Part shown: positions 15,893 through 23,928 of the stretch, piece after piece
Position numbering within the stretch: position 1 is the stretch's first letter
Layout: every line of letters starts with the position of its first letter
Assembly: GCA_025351615.1 (NCBI GenBank)
Contig: JANXVP010000306.1
Span: 1 to 25,334, forward strand
Reading direction: 5' to 3'
Source: Ramlibacter sp.
GTDB taxonomy: Bacteria > Pseudomonadota > Gammaproteobacteria > Burkholderiales > Burkholderiaceae_C
Length of the DNA: 25,334 bases
Position numbers and translations under genes: made by a program
Notes under the pieces: model-generated
Database searches by the model: none
The model's input: only the letters and a program-made list of their open reading frames with translations
What the model was told of the DNA's origin: nothing

Positions 15893-16974
15893 TGGCGCGC
15901 ATCGATCTCGACCTGGCGCACGCATACCGCGCCAACCCGCAAGACGACAGCGACTACGCCTTGCTGCCGCTCAAAATGAGTTTCGACGATGGCGGGGCCT
16001 ATGCCTTGCTTGGCCCTTCAGGTTGCGGCAAGACAACCATGCTGAACATTATGTCCGGCCTGTTGACGCCTTCGCAGGGGAGCGTCAGGTTCGACGGAGT
16101 GGACGTGACGCGCTCCTCTCCGCAGCAGCGCAACATCGCCCAGGTGTTTCAGTTTCCCGTGATCTACGACACCATGACGGTGGCCGAGAATCTGGCCTTT
16201 CCGTTAATTAACCGCAAGGTTCGCGAAGATCAGATCAAGAAACGCGTTGGCGAAATCGCCGAGATGCTGGAGTTGAGCGGCCAGTTGAACCAGCGCGCCG
16301 CCGGACTGACAGCCGATGCCAAGCAGAAGATTTCACTGGGCCGCGGCCTGGTGCGTTCCGACGTTTCGGCTGTGTTGTTCGACGAGCCGTTGACCGTGAT
16401 CGATCCGCACCTCAAATGGCAGCTCAGGCGCAAGCTCAAGCAGATTCACCGCGAACTCAGGCTGACGCTGATCTATGTGACGCACGATCAGGTTGAGGCG
16501 CTTACCTTTGCCGACCAGGTGGTGGTGATGACGCGTGGCCGCGCGGTGCAGATGGGTAGCGCAGACGCGCTTTTCGAGCGGCCCGAGCACACCTTCGTGG
16601 GCCATTTTATCGGCTCGCCCGGCATGAACTTCCTGCCAGTCAAGGTCCATCAAGGCGTGCTTGAAACAGGGGGGGTCCAGCTAGCGTTGCCGCACGGCTG
16701 GCTCCTCCCTGAAGGAGAGTTGAAGCTGGGCGTGCGGCCCGAGTATGTGACGCTTGCTTCGTCGGCACAGCCCGGCGCACTGCCGGCCACGGTGGTGCAG
16801 ATGCAGGACATCGGAACCTACATGATGCTGACCGCAAGGGTCGCGGGCCAGACGCTGAAAGCACGGATCAGCCCGGAGGCAGCCCTGCCGCGCCGAGGTG
16901 ACAGCGTCTGGCTTCAGGTGCTCGGTGAGCGCACCTGCTTTTACAGGAACGAGCACCTTGTGGAGGTCCAGTGA
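15892..16974 (+). CDS. glpT: Glycerol ABC importer ATPase GlpT (degenerate signature motif)
   Basis: The second ATPase, 360 residues. Walker A is a consensus GPSGCGKT (41-48), Q-loop VFQFP (85-89), Walker B VLFDEP (161-166), and the H-loop VTHDQ has His198. The ABC signature, normally LSGGQ, reads LTADAKQK (139-146), so the glycine pair that contacts the ATP gamma phosphate of the partner is absent. This complements GlpS, which has the signature but not the His. The C-terminal TOBE-like domain from about 240 is present (for example LKLGVRPEYVTL). Note that this GlpT is an ABC ATPase and is unrelated to the E. coli glycerol-3-phosphate antiporter of the same name. The stop overlaps the GTG start of glpP. 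Confidence 0.88.
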   Translation: MARIDLDLAHAYRANPQDDSDYALLPLKMSFDDGGAYALLGPSGCGKTTMLNIMSGLLTPSQGSVRFDGVDVTRSSPQQRNIAQVFQFPVIYDTMTVAENLAFPLINRKVREDQIKKRVGEIAEMLELSGQLNQRAAGLTADAKQKISLGRGLVRSDVSAVLFDEPLTVIDPHLKWQLRRKLKQIHRELRLTLIYVTHDQVEALTFADQVVVMTRGRAVQMGSADALFERPEHTFVGHFIGSPGMNFLPVKVHQGVLETGGVQLALPHGWLLPEGELKLGVRPEYVTLASSAQPGALPATVVQMQDIGTYMMLTARVAGQTLKARISPEAALPRRGDSVWLQVLGERTCFYRNEHLVEVQ

Positions 16975-17861
16975 CAACGACCAAACCCCTGAACCAGAAA
17001 GCGTGGTTCCTGATCTTGCCGGTCCTGGTGTGTGTGGCGTTTTCTGCCATCTTGCCGCTGATGACCGTCGTGAATTATTCGGTGCAGGACATTATTTCCC
17101 CGGATCGGCGTGTGTTCGTGGGCACTGACTGGTTCGCTTCAGTCATGCGCGATGAGGATCTGCATGCGGCCCTGTGGCGTCAACTCATTTTCTCGTTCTC
17201 CGTCCTGGTGGTGGAAATCCCGCTGGGGATCGCGTTGGCTCTTTCAATGCCGCAGCAGGGCTGGACAGCCTCGGCGGCGCTGGTGTTGATCGCACTTTCT
17301 CTGCTGATTCCGTGGAATGTGGTGGGAACGATCTGGCAAATCTTCGGCCGCGCCGATATCGGCCTGCTGGGATTTTCACTGCAGAAGCTGGGATTCGACT
17401 ACAGCTATACCGGCAACGCGACCCACGCCTGGCTGACGGTGCTGGCGATGGATGTGTGGCACTGGACGCCTCTGGTTGCGCTGCTGTGCTACGCCGGACT
17501 GCGCTCCATCCCGGACGCTTATTACCAGGCCGCCCGCATCGATGGCGCCAGCAAGATCGCGGTGTTCCGATTCATCCAGCTGCCCAAGATGCGTGGGGTG
17601 TTGATGATCGCAGTCCTGCTGCGGTTCATGGACAGCTTCATGATCTATACAGAGCCGTTTGTCCTCACTGGCGGGGGCCCTGGCAACGCGACCACGTTTC
17701 TATCCCAGTACCTGACGCAAAAGGCCGTTGGACAGTTTGACCTGGGGCCAGCGGCGGCCTTCTCGCTGATCTACTTCCTGATCATCCTGCTACTGTGCTT
17801 CGTCCTCTACAACTGGATGCAGCGGGTTGGCACCCAAGAACAGGAGGGCGGCCATGAATAA
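16971..17861 (+). CDS. glpP: Glycerol ABC importer permease GlpP
   Basis: A 296-residue inner-membrane permease of the MalF/UgpA type with six hydrophobic segments. The first lies at about 12-34. The cytoplasmic EAA loop that docks on the ATPases is visible as YYQAARIDGASKIAVFRFI (about 184-202), followed by QLPKMRG. The segment MIYTEPFVLTGGGPGNAT (about 223-240) is typical of this permease class. The start is GTG at 16971, overlapping the glpT stop by 4 bp (GTGA) with GGAGG just upstream. It pairs with GlpQ to form the channel. The end overlaps glpQ by 8 bp. Confidence 0.9.
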   Translation: MTTTKPLNQKAWFLILPVLVCVAFSAILPLMTVVNYSVQDIISPDRRVFVGTDWFASVMRDEDLHAALWRQLIFSFSVLVVEIPLGIALALSMPQQGWTASAALVLIALSLLIPWNVVGTIWQIFGRADIGLLGFSLQKLGFDYSYTGNATHAWLTVLAMDVWHWTPLVALLCYAGLRSIPDAYYQAARIDGASKIAVFRFIQLPKMRGVLMIAVLLRFMDSFMIYTEPFVLTGGGPGNATTFLSQYLTQKAVGQFDLGPAAAFSLIYFLIILLLCFVLYNWMQRVGTQEQEGGHE

Positions 17862-18666
17862 ATCAGGTTTTCAGGCCCGTTCGCTCTTCCTGGTTGCCTA
17901 CATCGCCTTTGCCTTGTTGCCCATCTACTGGATGGTCAACATGTCATTCAAAACGAACGAGGAGATTCTTTCCAGCTTCTCGCTACTGCCGCAGCATTTC
18001 ACTTGGGGAAATTACAAAACCATTTTCACCGACCCGGCCTGGTACTCAGGTTACATCAACAGCATGATTTATGTGACCATCAATACGGTCATCTCGATCA
18101 CGGTGGCGCTCCCCGCGGCCTATGCGTTTTCGCGCTACAGCTTCCTGGGCGACAAGCATGTGTTTTTCTGGCTCTTGACCAACCGCATGACGCCGCCGGC
18201 AGTGTTCCTGCTGCCATTTTTTCAGCTGTACACCACGGTGGGACTGATGGACACCCACATTGCGGTGGCGCTGGCGCACCTGCTTTTCAACGTTCCGCTG
18301 GCAGTGTGGATCCTGGAAGGCTTCATGAGCGGCATTCCGCGCGAGATCGACGAGACGGCATACATCGATGGCTATTCGCTGCCGCGTTTCTTCATCACGA
18401 TTTTCCTGCCGCTCATCAAGGCCGGTGTCGGGGTGGCGGCATTCTTCTGCTTCATGTTCAGCTGGGTGGAGCTGCTGCTCGCGCGCACATTGACGAGTGT
18501 GAACGCGAAGCCCATCGTCGCGACGATGACACGCACCGTGTCGGCCTCGGGAATGGATTGGGCCACGCTGGCTGCTGCGGGAGTCCTGACCATCGTGCCA
18601 GGCGCCTTCGTGATCTGGTTTGTGCGGCATTACATCGCGAAGGGATTCGCGATGGGCCGCGTTTAG
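17854..18666 (+). CDS. glpQ: Glycerol ABC importer permease GlpQ
   Basis: A 270-residue permease of the MalG/UgpE type with six membrane segments, the first at about 10-28. The EAA loop is ETAYIDGYSLPRFFITIFLPL (about 169-189, in which YIDGYS replaces the more common RIDGAS). The ATG at 17854 is chosen because an AGGAGG lies 7 bp upstream and the sequence MNKSGFQARS is a normal start; a TTG 27 bp upstream is in frame but poorly placed. The gene overlaps glpP by 8 bp. Not to be confused with the E. coli glycerophosphodiesterase also named GlpQ. Confidence 0.9.
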   Translation: MNKSGFQARSLFLVAYIAFALLPIYWMVNMSFKTNEEILSSFSLLPQHFTWGNYKTIFTDPAWYSGYINSMIYVTINTVISITVALPAAYAFSRYSFLGDKHVFFWLLTNRMTPPAVFLLPFFQLYTTVGLMDTHIAVALAHLLFNVPLAVWILEGFMSGIPREIDETAYIDGYSLPRFFITIFLPLIKAGVGVAAFFCFMFSWVELLLARTLTSVNAKPIVATMTRTVSASGMDWATLAAAGVLTIVPGAFVIWFVRHYIAKGFAMGRV

Positions 18667-18684
18667 CGATCAAGGATCTGCATC

Positions 18685-18993
18685 ATGTTCGACTGGATGG
18701 CCTGGACCACCCCGGTGGCCGTTTTTTTCAGCTGCATCGCGCTGATGCTGGCAGTCATGACGGTGTGGGAGATCAAGTCTCCGACCGTCCTGCGCAAGGG
18801 ATTTCTGCCGATCGCCACGACGCGCGGCGATCGCTTGTTTATGGGATTGCTCGCGGCCGGCTATATCAACCTGGCCTTCATTGGCCTGGCGGGCAAATTC
18901 GCCGAATGGTTCGGACTTCAACAGGAGCCCAGCATCTGGGTGAGTTTCGTGTTTTCGATGGTCATGGTGGCCTTGATCATGCGCAGCGGCTGA
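18685..18993 (+). CDS. glpU: Small membrane protein GlpU (DUF2160)
   Basis: A 102-residue protein with three hydrophobic segments, at about 9-30, 50-70 and 81-98. The block SPTVLRKGFLPIATTRGDRLF (about 33-53) and MFDWMAWTTP at the start match the DUF2160 family, which is found almost only in glycerol ABC operons. Its role is unknown; in Rhizobium the gene is named glpU within the uptake operon. It lies 18 bp after glpQ with AAGGA upstream of the ATG, and 89 bp before glpV. An accessory or stabilising subunit of the permease is inference. Confidence 0.85.
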   Translation: MFDWMAWTTPVAVFFSCIALMLAVMTVWEIKSPTVLRKGFLPIATTRGDRLFMGLLAAGYINLAFIGLAGKFAEWFGLQQEPSIWVSFVFSMVMVALIMRSG

Positions 18994-19082
18994 CGCATCC
19001 ACGGGAATCCGGCCCGGATACTTCCCCAGGGCCGCGGGACCTCACTGCCAGCGGGGAAGCATTCACGTACTAGGAGACACCG

Positions 19083-20813
19083 ATGAAGATGCGCTACACC
19101 GCACTTGCCTTCGCCGCAGCCTGCGCTGCGGGAGGCCCTGCATGGGCCGACGAGGCTGCAGCAAAAAAATGGATCGACAGCGAATTCCAGCCGTCCACGC
19201 TGAGCAAAGAACAGCAGATGGCCGAGATGAAATGGTTCATCGATGCAGCCAAAAAGTTGCAGGCCAAAGGCGTCAAGGAAATTTCGGTGGTCTCAGAAAC
19301 TCTGACGGTGCACGAATACGAGTCTAAAACGCTCGCCAAAGCCTTCGAGGAAATCACCGGGATCAAGGTCAAGCACGACATCATCCAGGAAGGCGACGTC
19401 GTCGAGAAGCTACAGACCTCGATGCAGTCGGGGAAGTCGATTTACGACGGATGGATCAATGATTCGGACCACATCGGAACGCATTACCGGTATGGCACGG
19501 CACTGGCACTGACCGACCAGATGGCCGGACCGTGGAAGGAGTTCACCAACCCGGGGCTTGACCTGAAGGACTTCATCGGCACCAGCTTCACGACTGCGCC
19601 CGACGGCAAGCTGTATCAGTTGCCCGACCAGCAGTTCGCGAACCTGTACTGGTTCCGCGCCGACTTGTTCGCGCGCAAGGACCTGCAGGAGAAGTTCAAG
19701 GCCAAGTACGGTTATGACCTCGGTGTGCCACTGAACTGGAGCGCCTACGAGGACATTGCGGCGTTTTTCACCGACGACGTGAAGACGATCGATGGCAAGC
19801 CGATCTATGGCCACATGGATTACGGCAAGAAGGACCCGTCGCTGGGCTGGAGGTTCACCGACGCCTGGCTGTCCATGGCTGGCGCTGCCGACATCGGCAT
19901 CCCGAACGGCTTGCCAATCGACGAATGGGGCATTCGCGTCGCTGACGACAAGTGCACACCGGTCGGTGCTGCAGTCGAGCGCGGGGGCGCCACCAATTCG
20001 CCGGCGGCAGTGTATGCGCTGACAAAATACATCGACTGGATGAAGAAGTACGCCCCGAAGGAAGCGACTGGAATGACGTTTGGCGAATCCGGACCGGTAC
20101 CGGCCCAGGGTCAGATCGCCCAGCAGATCTTCTGGTACACCGCCTTTACAGCGGACATGATCAAACCGGGGCTGCCAGTGGTGAACGCTGACGGCACGCC
20201 CAAGTGGCGCATGGCGCCCGGCCCCAATGGACCGTACTGGAAACAGGGCATGCAAAATGGATACCAGGATGTGGGCTCATGGACCTTCCTCAAGTCCAAT
20301 GAGCCAAACCGCACTGCCGCCGCCTGGCTCTACGCCCAGTTCGTCACAGCCAAGACAACATCGCTGAAAAAATCGATCGTGGGTCTGACGTTTGTCCGTG
20401 ACAGCGATATCCGATCGGCCTATTTCACGCAAAACGCAGCGAAGTACGGCGGTCTGATCGAGTTTTATCGCAGTCCGGCCCGCGTCGCGTGGACCCCGAC
20501 CGGGAATAACGTTCCCGACTACCCGAAGCTGGCGCAGCTTTGGTGGAAGAACGTGGCGGTGGCCGTGACCGGCGAGAAAACGCCGCAGCAGGCCATGGAT
20601 AACCTGGCCAATGAGATGGACGACGTGATGAGTCGGCTGCAGCGGGCCGGGATGGCGCACTGCGCGCCAAAACTCAACCCCAAGAGTTCACCCGCCAAGT
20701 GGCTCAGCGACAAGAGCGCGCCCTGGAAGAAGCTGGCCAACGAAAAGCCGCAGGGCCAGACCATCAATTACGACAAGTTGTTGACCGCCTGGAAGGAAGG
20801 CCGCGTGCGCTGA
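19083..20813 (+). CDS. glpV: Glycerol-binding periplasmic protein GlpV
   Basis: A 576-residue extracellular solute-binding protein. A Sec signal peptide is visible (MKMRYTALAFAAACAAGG, cleavage likely after AWA at about residue 22), so the mature protein is periplasmic. It is longer than most sugar-binding proteins (about 400-430), as is usual for the GlpV group. Recognisable segments include SVVSETLTVHEYESKTLAKAF (about 74-94) and DGWINDSDHIGTHYRYG (about 122-138). It delivers substrate to GlpPQ. The ATG at 19083 follows TAGGAGAC; MRYT two codons later is an alternative. It is the last gene of the operon, followed 33 bp later by a strong terminator. glpK and glpD do not follow, unlike in some relatives. 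Confidence 0.9.
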   Translation: MKMRYTALAFAAACAAGGPAWADEAAAKKWIDSEFQPSTLSKEQQMAEMKWFIDAAKKLQAKGVKEISVVSETLTVHEYESKTLAKAFEEITGIKVKHDIIQEGDVVEKLQTSMQSGKSIYDGWINDSDHIGTHYRYGTALALTDQMAGPWKEFTNPGLDLKDFIGTSFTTAPDGKLYQLPDQQFANLYWFRADLFARKDLQEKFKAKYGYDLGVPLNWSAYEDIAAFFTDDVKTIDGKPIYGHMDYGKKDPSLGWRFTDAWLSMAGAADIGIPNGLPIDEWGIRVADDKCTPVGAAVERGGATNSPAAVYALTKYIDWMKKYAPKEATGMTFGESGPVPAQGQIAQQIFWYTAFTADMIKPGLPVVNADGTPKWRMAPGPNGPYWKQGMQNGYQDVGSWTFLKSNEPNRTAAAWLYAQFVTAKTTSLKKSIVGLTFVRDSDIRSAYFTQNAAKYGGLIEFYRSPARVAWTPTGNNVPDYPKLAQLWWKNVAVAVTGEKTPQQAMDNLANEMDDVMSRLQRAGMAHCAPKLNPKSSPAKWLSDKSAPWKKLANEKPQGQTINYDKLLTAWKEGRVR

Positions 20814-20846
20814 AGATCCCGCGATTCGGACATTCCCGGCAAACCG

Positions 20847-20884
20847 TGCCCTGCCAACCAGTGCGTTGGCAGGGCATTGTTTTA
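20847..20884 (+). terminator. Strong rho-independent terminator after glpV
   Basis: TGCCCTGCCAAC (20847-20858) and GTTGGCAGGGCA (20865-20876) form a perfect 12-bp stem with the 6-base loop CAGTGC, followed by TTGTTTTAA. It sits 33 bp after the glpV stop and should end the glpSTPQUV transcript. Confidence 0.93.
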
Positions 20885-20942
20885 AGCAGGGGATGAAGAA
20901 ACAATCGCGGGATGCTCTTTGTATTCGCCGGTACCACCCAGA

Positions 20943-21650
20943 ATGAACATTACCTTCAGATGCGACCCGTCATTGATTGACCTGCTTCCGTCCCCGGTTC
21001 CCGCGCGGGCCACGCTGCCGGAATGGTTGCGGCAAATGGCCCCGCGCGTTCCGTCGAGCCTGCACCGGCGAGCGATCCGCACGGTCAAGCAGTGCCCACC
21101 GTTTGTCGATGCCATGACGCACGGCTTCACCGTGCTGTTGCCCTGCGACGTGACAGTGGCGGCTGGAAAATTCAGTTGGGACTGGTCTCTTCCCCCTTTG
21201 GCGACGTACGGGCATCCGCGGGCGCCACTGAGTTTTCATGTCCCCGAGCAAATCGCCGGCTCGCCGCTTGCGCAGGGACAGCACTCGGTCATCAAGTTCA
21301 ACAGCTTCTGGACGATCGAACTGGAGATGGGCTGGTCGCTCATGGTCGTGCACCCCGTCAACCGGGACGACCTGCCATTCCGGCTGGTCACTGGCCTGGT
21401 TGACGCAGATCGGTTCAACGAGGTGGGAATCAACTTTCCAGCTGTCTGGTCAGACCCCGACTTCGCCGGTGTGCTGCCGCGCGGTATGCCAATTGCGCAA
21501 TGCTATCCGGTGCCTCGCGAGACGTTGACAATCGTGTGCGAAGCAATGTCTGCGGCGCACGTCAGCCGCTACGACGCACTGGCTGAGACGATTCTGTCCG
21601 GGCCGGGTGCGTATCGCAAAGGTTTCCGCGCGAAGCAGCGCGCAGGGTAA
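20943..21650 (+). CDS. Uncharacterised protein, DUF6065-like
   Basis: A 235-residue soluble protein with no signal peptide or membrane segment. The pattern KQCPPFVDAMTHGFTVLLP (about 53-71), KFNSFWTIELEMGWSLMVVHPVNRDDLPFRLVTGLVD (about 118-154) and GINFPAVW (about 163-170), then GVLPRGMPIAQCYPVPRE, resembles proteins I associate with DUF6065. Members that I recall occur near TPR proteins and oxygenases and in phages; the function is unknown. The ATG at 20943 (MNITFRC) is preferred over an in-frame TTG at 20919. The Shine-Dalgarno is weak. It begins 59 bp after the glp terminator and converges with the TPR gene, their stops only one base apart. The gene call is firm, the family name less so. 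Confidence 0.75.
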   Translation: MNITFRCDPSLIDLLPSPVPARATLPEWLRQMAPRVPSSLHRRAIRTVKQCPPFVDAMTHGFTVLLPCDVTVAAGKFSWDWSLPPLATYGHPRAPLSFHVPEQIAGSPLAQGQHSVIKFNSFWTIELEMGWSLMVVHPVNRDDLPFRLVTGLVDADRFNEVGINFPAVWSDPDFAGVLPRGMPIAQCYPVPRETLTIVCEAMSAAHVSRYDALAETILSGPGAYRKGFRAKQRAG

Positions 21651-21651
21651 T

Positions 21652-22383
21652 TCAAGCGGGGAGGCTCCTGAGCACCGAGCGCAGCACATCCAGGTCGAGC
21701 CAGAGGCAGCCCGTGTCTGGAGTCGAAAGGGCATGCGCGATTCGTCCGAAGGTGTCTTCCCGCATCCTGTATGCCCGACCGTATGCGCGCAATGCCTCGT
21801 CAAGCCTCCCGGCTTCCTGCAGGACGATTCCCAGGTTCACTTCGACCTCGGCGCGCGCTGGCGCAAGCTGCAGCACCGTTTGCAGAGCAACGACCGCACC
21901 GTTGAAGTCGTGCAGGTCCTGCCGTACCAGCGCCAGGTCAAACCACGCCTCGGCGCGTGCGGGCGCCAGAACCACGGCACGGGTCAACTCGAGTTGCGCA
22001 TCGGTCAAATGGCCGCAGGCTTGCAAGGTGAGACCCAGTGCGTGCGCCGATTCCGCGCGATCTGGCAGCAAGGTTCTGGCGCGGGTATGGTGGACCAGTG
22101 CCGCCTGATGGTCGCCGATGGCGCGCGCCGCGTCTCCGGCGACGAGAAGGGACGGACCATGATCGGGTCGTAGCGCAATGCTCGCCGCGATGCATTCGCT
22201 GGCGCGTGCCAGTTGCCCGTCTTTCAAGCACAACAGGGCCAGAAGCTGAAGCACTGCCGCATGTGGTGGATGCGACGACAACGCACTTTCGCAAATCTGC
22301 CTGGCGCGCTCCGGCTGGCTTGCGTTGACATGGCGGACCGCCAGTGCGAGCGTCTCGTCTATGGATGCGGCCCGCGCGGTCAT
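21652..22383 (-). CDS. Tetratricopeptide repeat protein
   Basis: A 243-residue protein built of about six TPR units, visible as repeated A-x-x-x-x-x-A-L-x-x-x-P patterns from residue 10 to about 225: for example QICESALSSHPPHAAVLQLLA, SECIAASIALRPDHGP, HHTRARTLLPDRAESAHALG, LELTRAVVLAPARAEAWFDLA and VALQTVLQLAPARAEVEVNLG. No signal peptide or catalytic domain is present, so it is probably a cytoplasmic scaffold for protein contacts. The last 25 residues leave the repeat pattern (LSTPDTGCLWLDLDVLRSVL). The ATG at 22383 overlaps the stop of the upstream GST-like remnant as ATGA. It is convergent with the DUF6065-like gene, which suggests a link but does not prove one. Confidence 0.85.
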   Translation of the reverse strand: MTARAASIDETLALAVRHVNASQPERARQICESALSSHPPHAAVLQLLALLCLKDGQLARASECIAASIALRPDHGPSLLVAGDAARAIGDHQAALVHHTRARTLLPDRAESAHALGLTLQACGHLTDAQLELTRAVVLAPARAEAWFDLALVRQDLHDFNGAVVALQTVLQLAPARAEVEVNLGIVLQEAGRLDEALRAYGRAYRMREDTFGRIAHALSTPDTGCLWLDLDVLRSVLRSLPA

Positions 22384-22598
22384 GCTGCGATCTTACGTGA
22401 CCCGACCACCTTGCTCAATGGGTGTCTGACATCTACACCGTCAGTACCGGGCAGCTGCTGCTCGACGGACGAGACGTCACCATCGGGTGCGTCCGGCGCG
22501 ATTGAACGGAACTCGTCGTCGATTGCGTTCTCGTCAAGTGCAATGAGCACTTTTTGTGTGCAGGACGAGAACGGGTGGCCGTAGAGCACCAGCGACAT
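22380..22598 (-). pseudogene. Truncated glutathione S-transferase N-terminus
   Basis: The 72-codon frame starting at 22598 begins MSLVLYGHPFSSCTQKVLIALDENAIDDEF, the first strand and helix of a glutathione S-transferase thioredoxin-like domain, with the catalytic-region Ser/Cys present. After about residue 40 (IAPDAPDGD) the similarity is lost. The cis-proline/valine segment and the whole helical domain of a normal 200-230-residue GST are missing. The frame ends in an ATGA overlap with the TPR gene, so it may still be translated and couple to it. An internal deletion that joined a GST start to the sequence upstream of the TPR gene is the simplest reading. The remaining bases up to 22751 hold no gene I recognise. 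Confidence 0.65.
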
Positions 22599-22751
22599 GT
22601 TGTCCCGACTTTTTAGTTCGGGCTCAAAAGGACAGGCTATGTCTGCTTTTGGCTGCGGCCCCCAGCCGTCGAAGCGATACCCAGCGCACGTGTCGACAGG
22701 CGCGGCATATTACGGTAGCCTGCAGTCCGTCCCCACGAAAGCGAGGTTGCC

Positions 22752-23471
22752 ATGCAGGGTTTCACCGCGTTGCCCGGCCGACGGACCGAAAGCCGCTTGT
22801 ACAGGTGGGGCGCCCTCCTCGCGCTGCTGGTGGTGTTTGCCGGGTTCGCCAGAACCTTCTATCTCAAGACGATCTTTGGCACACCGGCGTTGTCTGGCCT
22901 GCTGTTTACCCACGGCGTGCTGATGTCGCTGTGGTTCGCCCTGTTTTTCACGCAAGGATGGCTGGTGGCAAAGGGCCGCACCGACCTGCATCGCCGCCTG
23001 GGCGTGGGCGGCGTCGTACTGGCATTGCTGCTCGTCGGCGTGAGCGTGGCCACGGCCATCGACGCCGGCCGACGCGGTGCAACGCCGACCAAGGAAGTGC
23101 CGCCCTTGGTTTTCATGGCCATCCCGATGGCCGACGTGCTGGTCTTTGCCATCCTCCTCGGCATGGCCCTGTGGCTGCGGCGCCGGCCCGATTACCACAA
23201 GCGCCTGATGCTGCTGGCGACGCTGAGCATCCTCACGCCCGGCATCGCGCGCTTCCCCCTGCCAGGCTGGGGCTCGGGCGGACTGCCGCTCTTTTTCGGG
23301 CTGACCATCCTGGTGGTGGTCGTCTGCGTGGCCATCGACACTTTCCGCCATCGCCGGTTGCACCCCGCCTTCGGCTGGGGGGGCGCCTTCGTGATCGTGA
23401 TGGTGCCGATGCGGCTGGTGGTGGCGGGCACGCCCATGTGGAGCAAATTCGCGGGGTGGTTAATCTCGTAA
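22752..23471 (+). CDS. Uncharacterised seven-helix membrane protein
   Basis: A 239-residue inner-membrane protein with about seven hydrophobic segments, near 18-36, 48-70, 82-103, 117-142, 151-168, 177-196 and 208-225. Conserved-looking polar marks are FARTFYLKTIFG (about 32-43), the helix histidine in THGVLMSLWF (H54), DLHRRLGVGG (H80) and DYHKRLMLLATLS (H149). The paired basic-histidine motifs at helix starts recall DUF2306-like or haem-binding membrane proteins, but I cannot confirm a cofactor. The ATG at 22752 is preceded by GCGAGG. It stands alone, convergent with the VOC gene 49 bp downstream. Annotated function: unknown. Confidence 0.8.
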   Translation: MQGFTALPGRRTESRLYRWGALLALLVVFAGFARTFYLKTIFGTPALSGLLFTHGVLMSLWFALFFTQGWLVAKGRTDLHRRLGVGGVVLALLLVGVSVATAIDAGRRGATPTKEVPPLVFMAIPMADVLVFAILLGMALWLRRRPDYHKRLMLLATLSILTPGIARFPLPGWGSGGLPLFFGLTILVVVVCVAIDTFRHRRLHPAFGWGGAFVIVMVPMRLVVAGTPMWSKFAGWLIS

Positions 23472-23520
23472 CGGCAAACTTGCGACGCCCGCATCTGCCC
23501 AAGTCTACCCAGCCGCTGTC

Positions 23521-23904
23521 TCAGGCTTTCGGCAAGCGGTGCAGCGCGCAGAGCTTGTTTCCGTCCGGGTCACGCAGATAGGCCAGATAGAGTTTGCCGA
23601 CTGCTCCTTCGCGGATTCCGGGTGGGTCCTCGCAGGTCGTTCCCCCGTTCTGCATGCCGGCCGCGTGCCACGCGTCGACCTGTTTCGGCGAGTCGCACGC
23701 GAACCCCACTGTGCTTCCGTTCCCGATGGTCTGCGGTTCGCCGTCAATCGGCAATGACACACCGAACGAACCCGCTTGGGAGCGCCAGAAAGCGCGGTGG
23801 CGGTCAACAAAGCCCGACCCGATTCCCAGCGTGCCGAGAACTGCGTCGTAGAAGCGCTTGGAACGGTCCACATCCGAAGTGCCGACCATCACGTGTGAAA
23901 ACAT
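23521..23904 (-). CDS. VOC-family (glyoxalase/bleomycin-resistance-like) protein
   Basis: A 127-residue protein of the vicinal oxygen chelate superfamily. It has two beta-alpha-beta-beta-beta modules: MFSHVMVGTSDVDRSKRFYDAVLGTLGI (1-28) opens the first, and STVGFACDSPKQVDAWHAAGM (about 64-84) the second, ending in LYLAYLRDPDGNKLCALH (about 105-122). H4 is a candidate metal ligand at the usual N-terminal position. The substrate cannot be inferred; it could act in isomerase, dioxygenase or binding chemistry. The ATG at 23904 has a good AGGGAG upstream. It lies 24 bp downstream of the amidohydrolase gene on the same strand, so the two probably form a transcription unit. Confidence 0.88.
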   Translation of the reverse strand: MFSHVMVGTSDVDRSKRFYDAVLGTLGIGSGFVDRHRAFWRSQAGSFGVSLPIDGEPQTIGNGSTVGFACDSPKQVDAWHAAGMQNGGTTCEDPPGIREGAVGKLYLAYLRDPDGNKLCALHRLPKA

Positions 23905-23928
23905 GGGAACTCCCTAGGTATGTTGATC

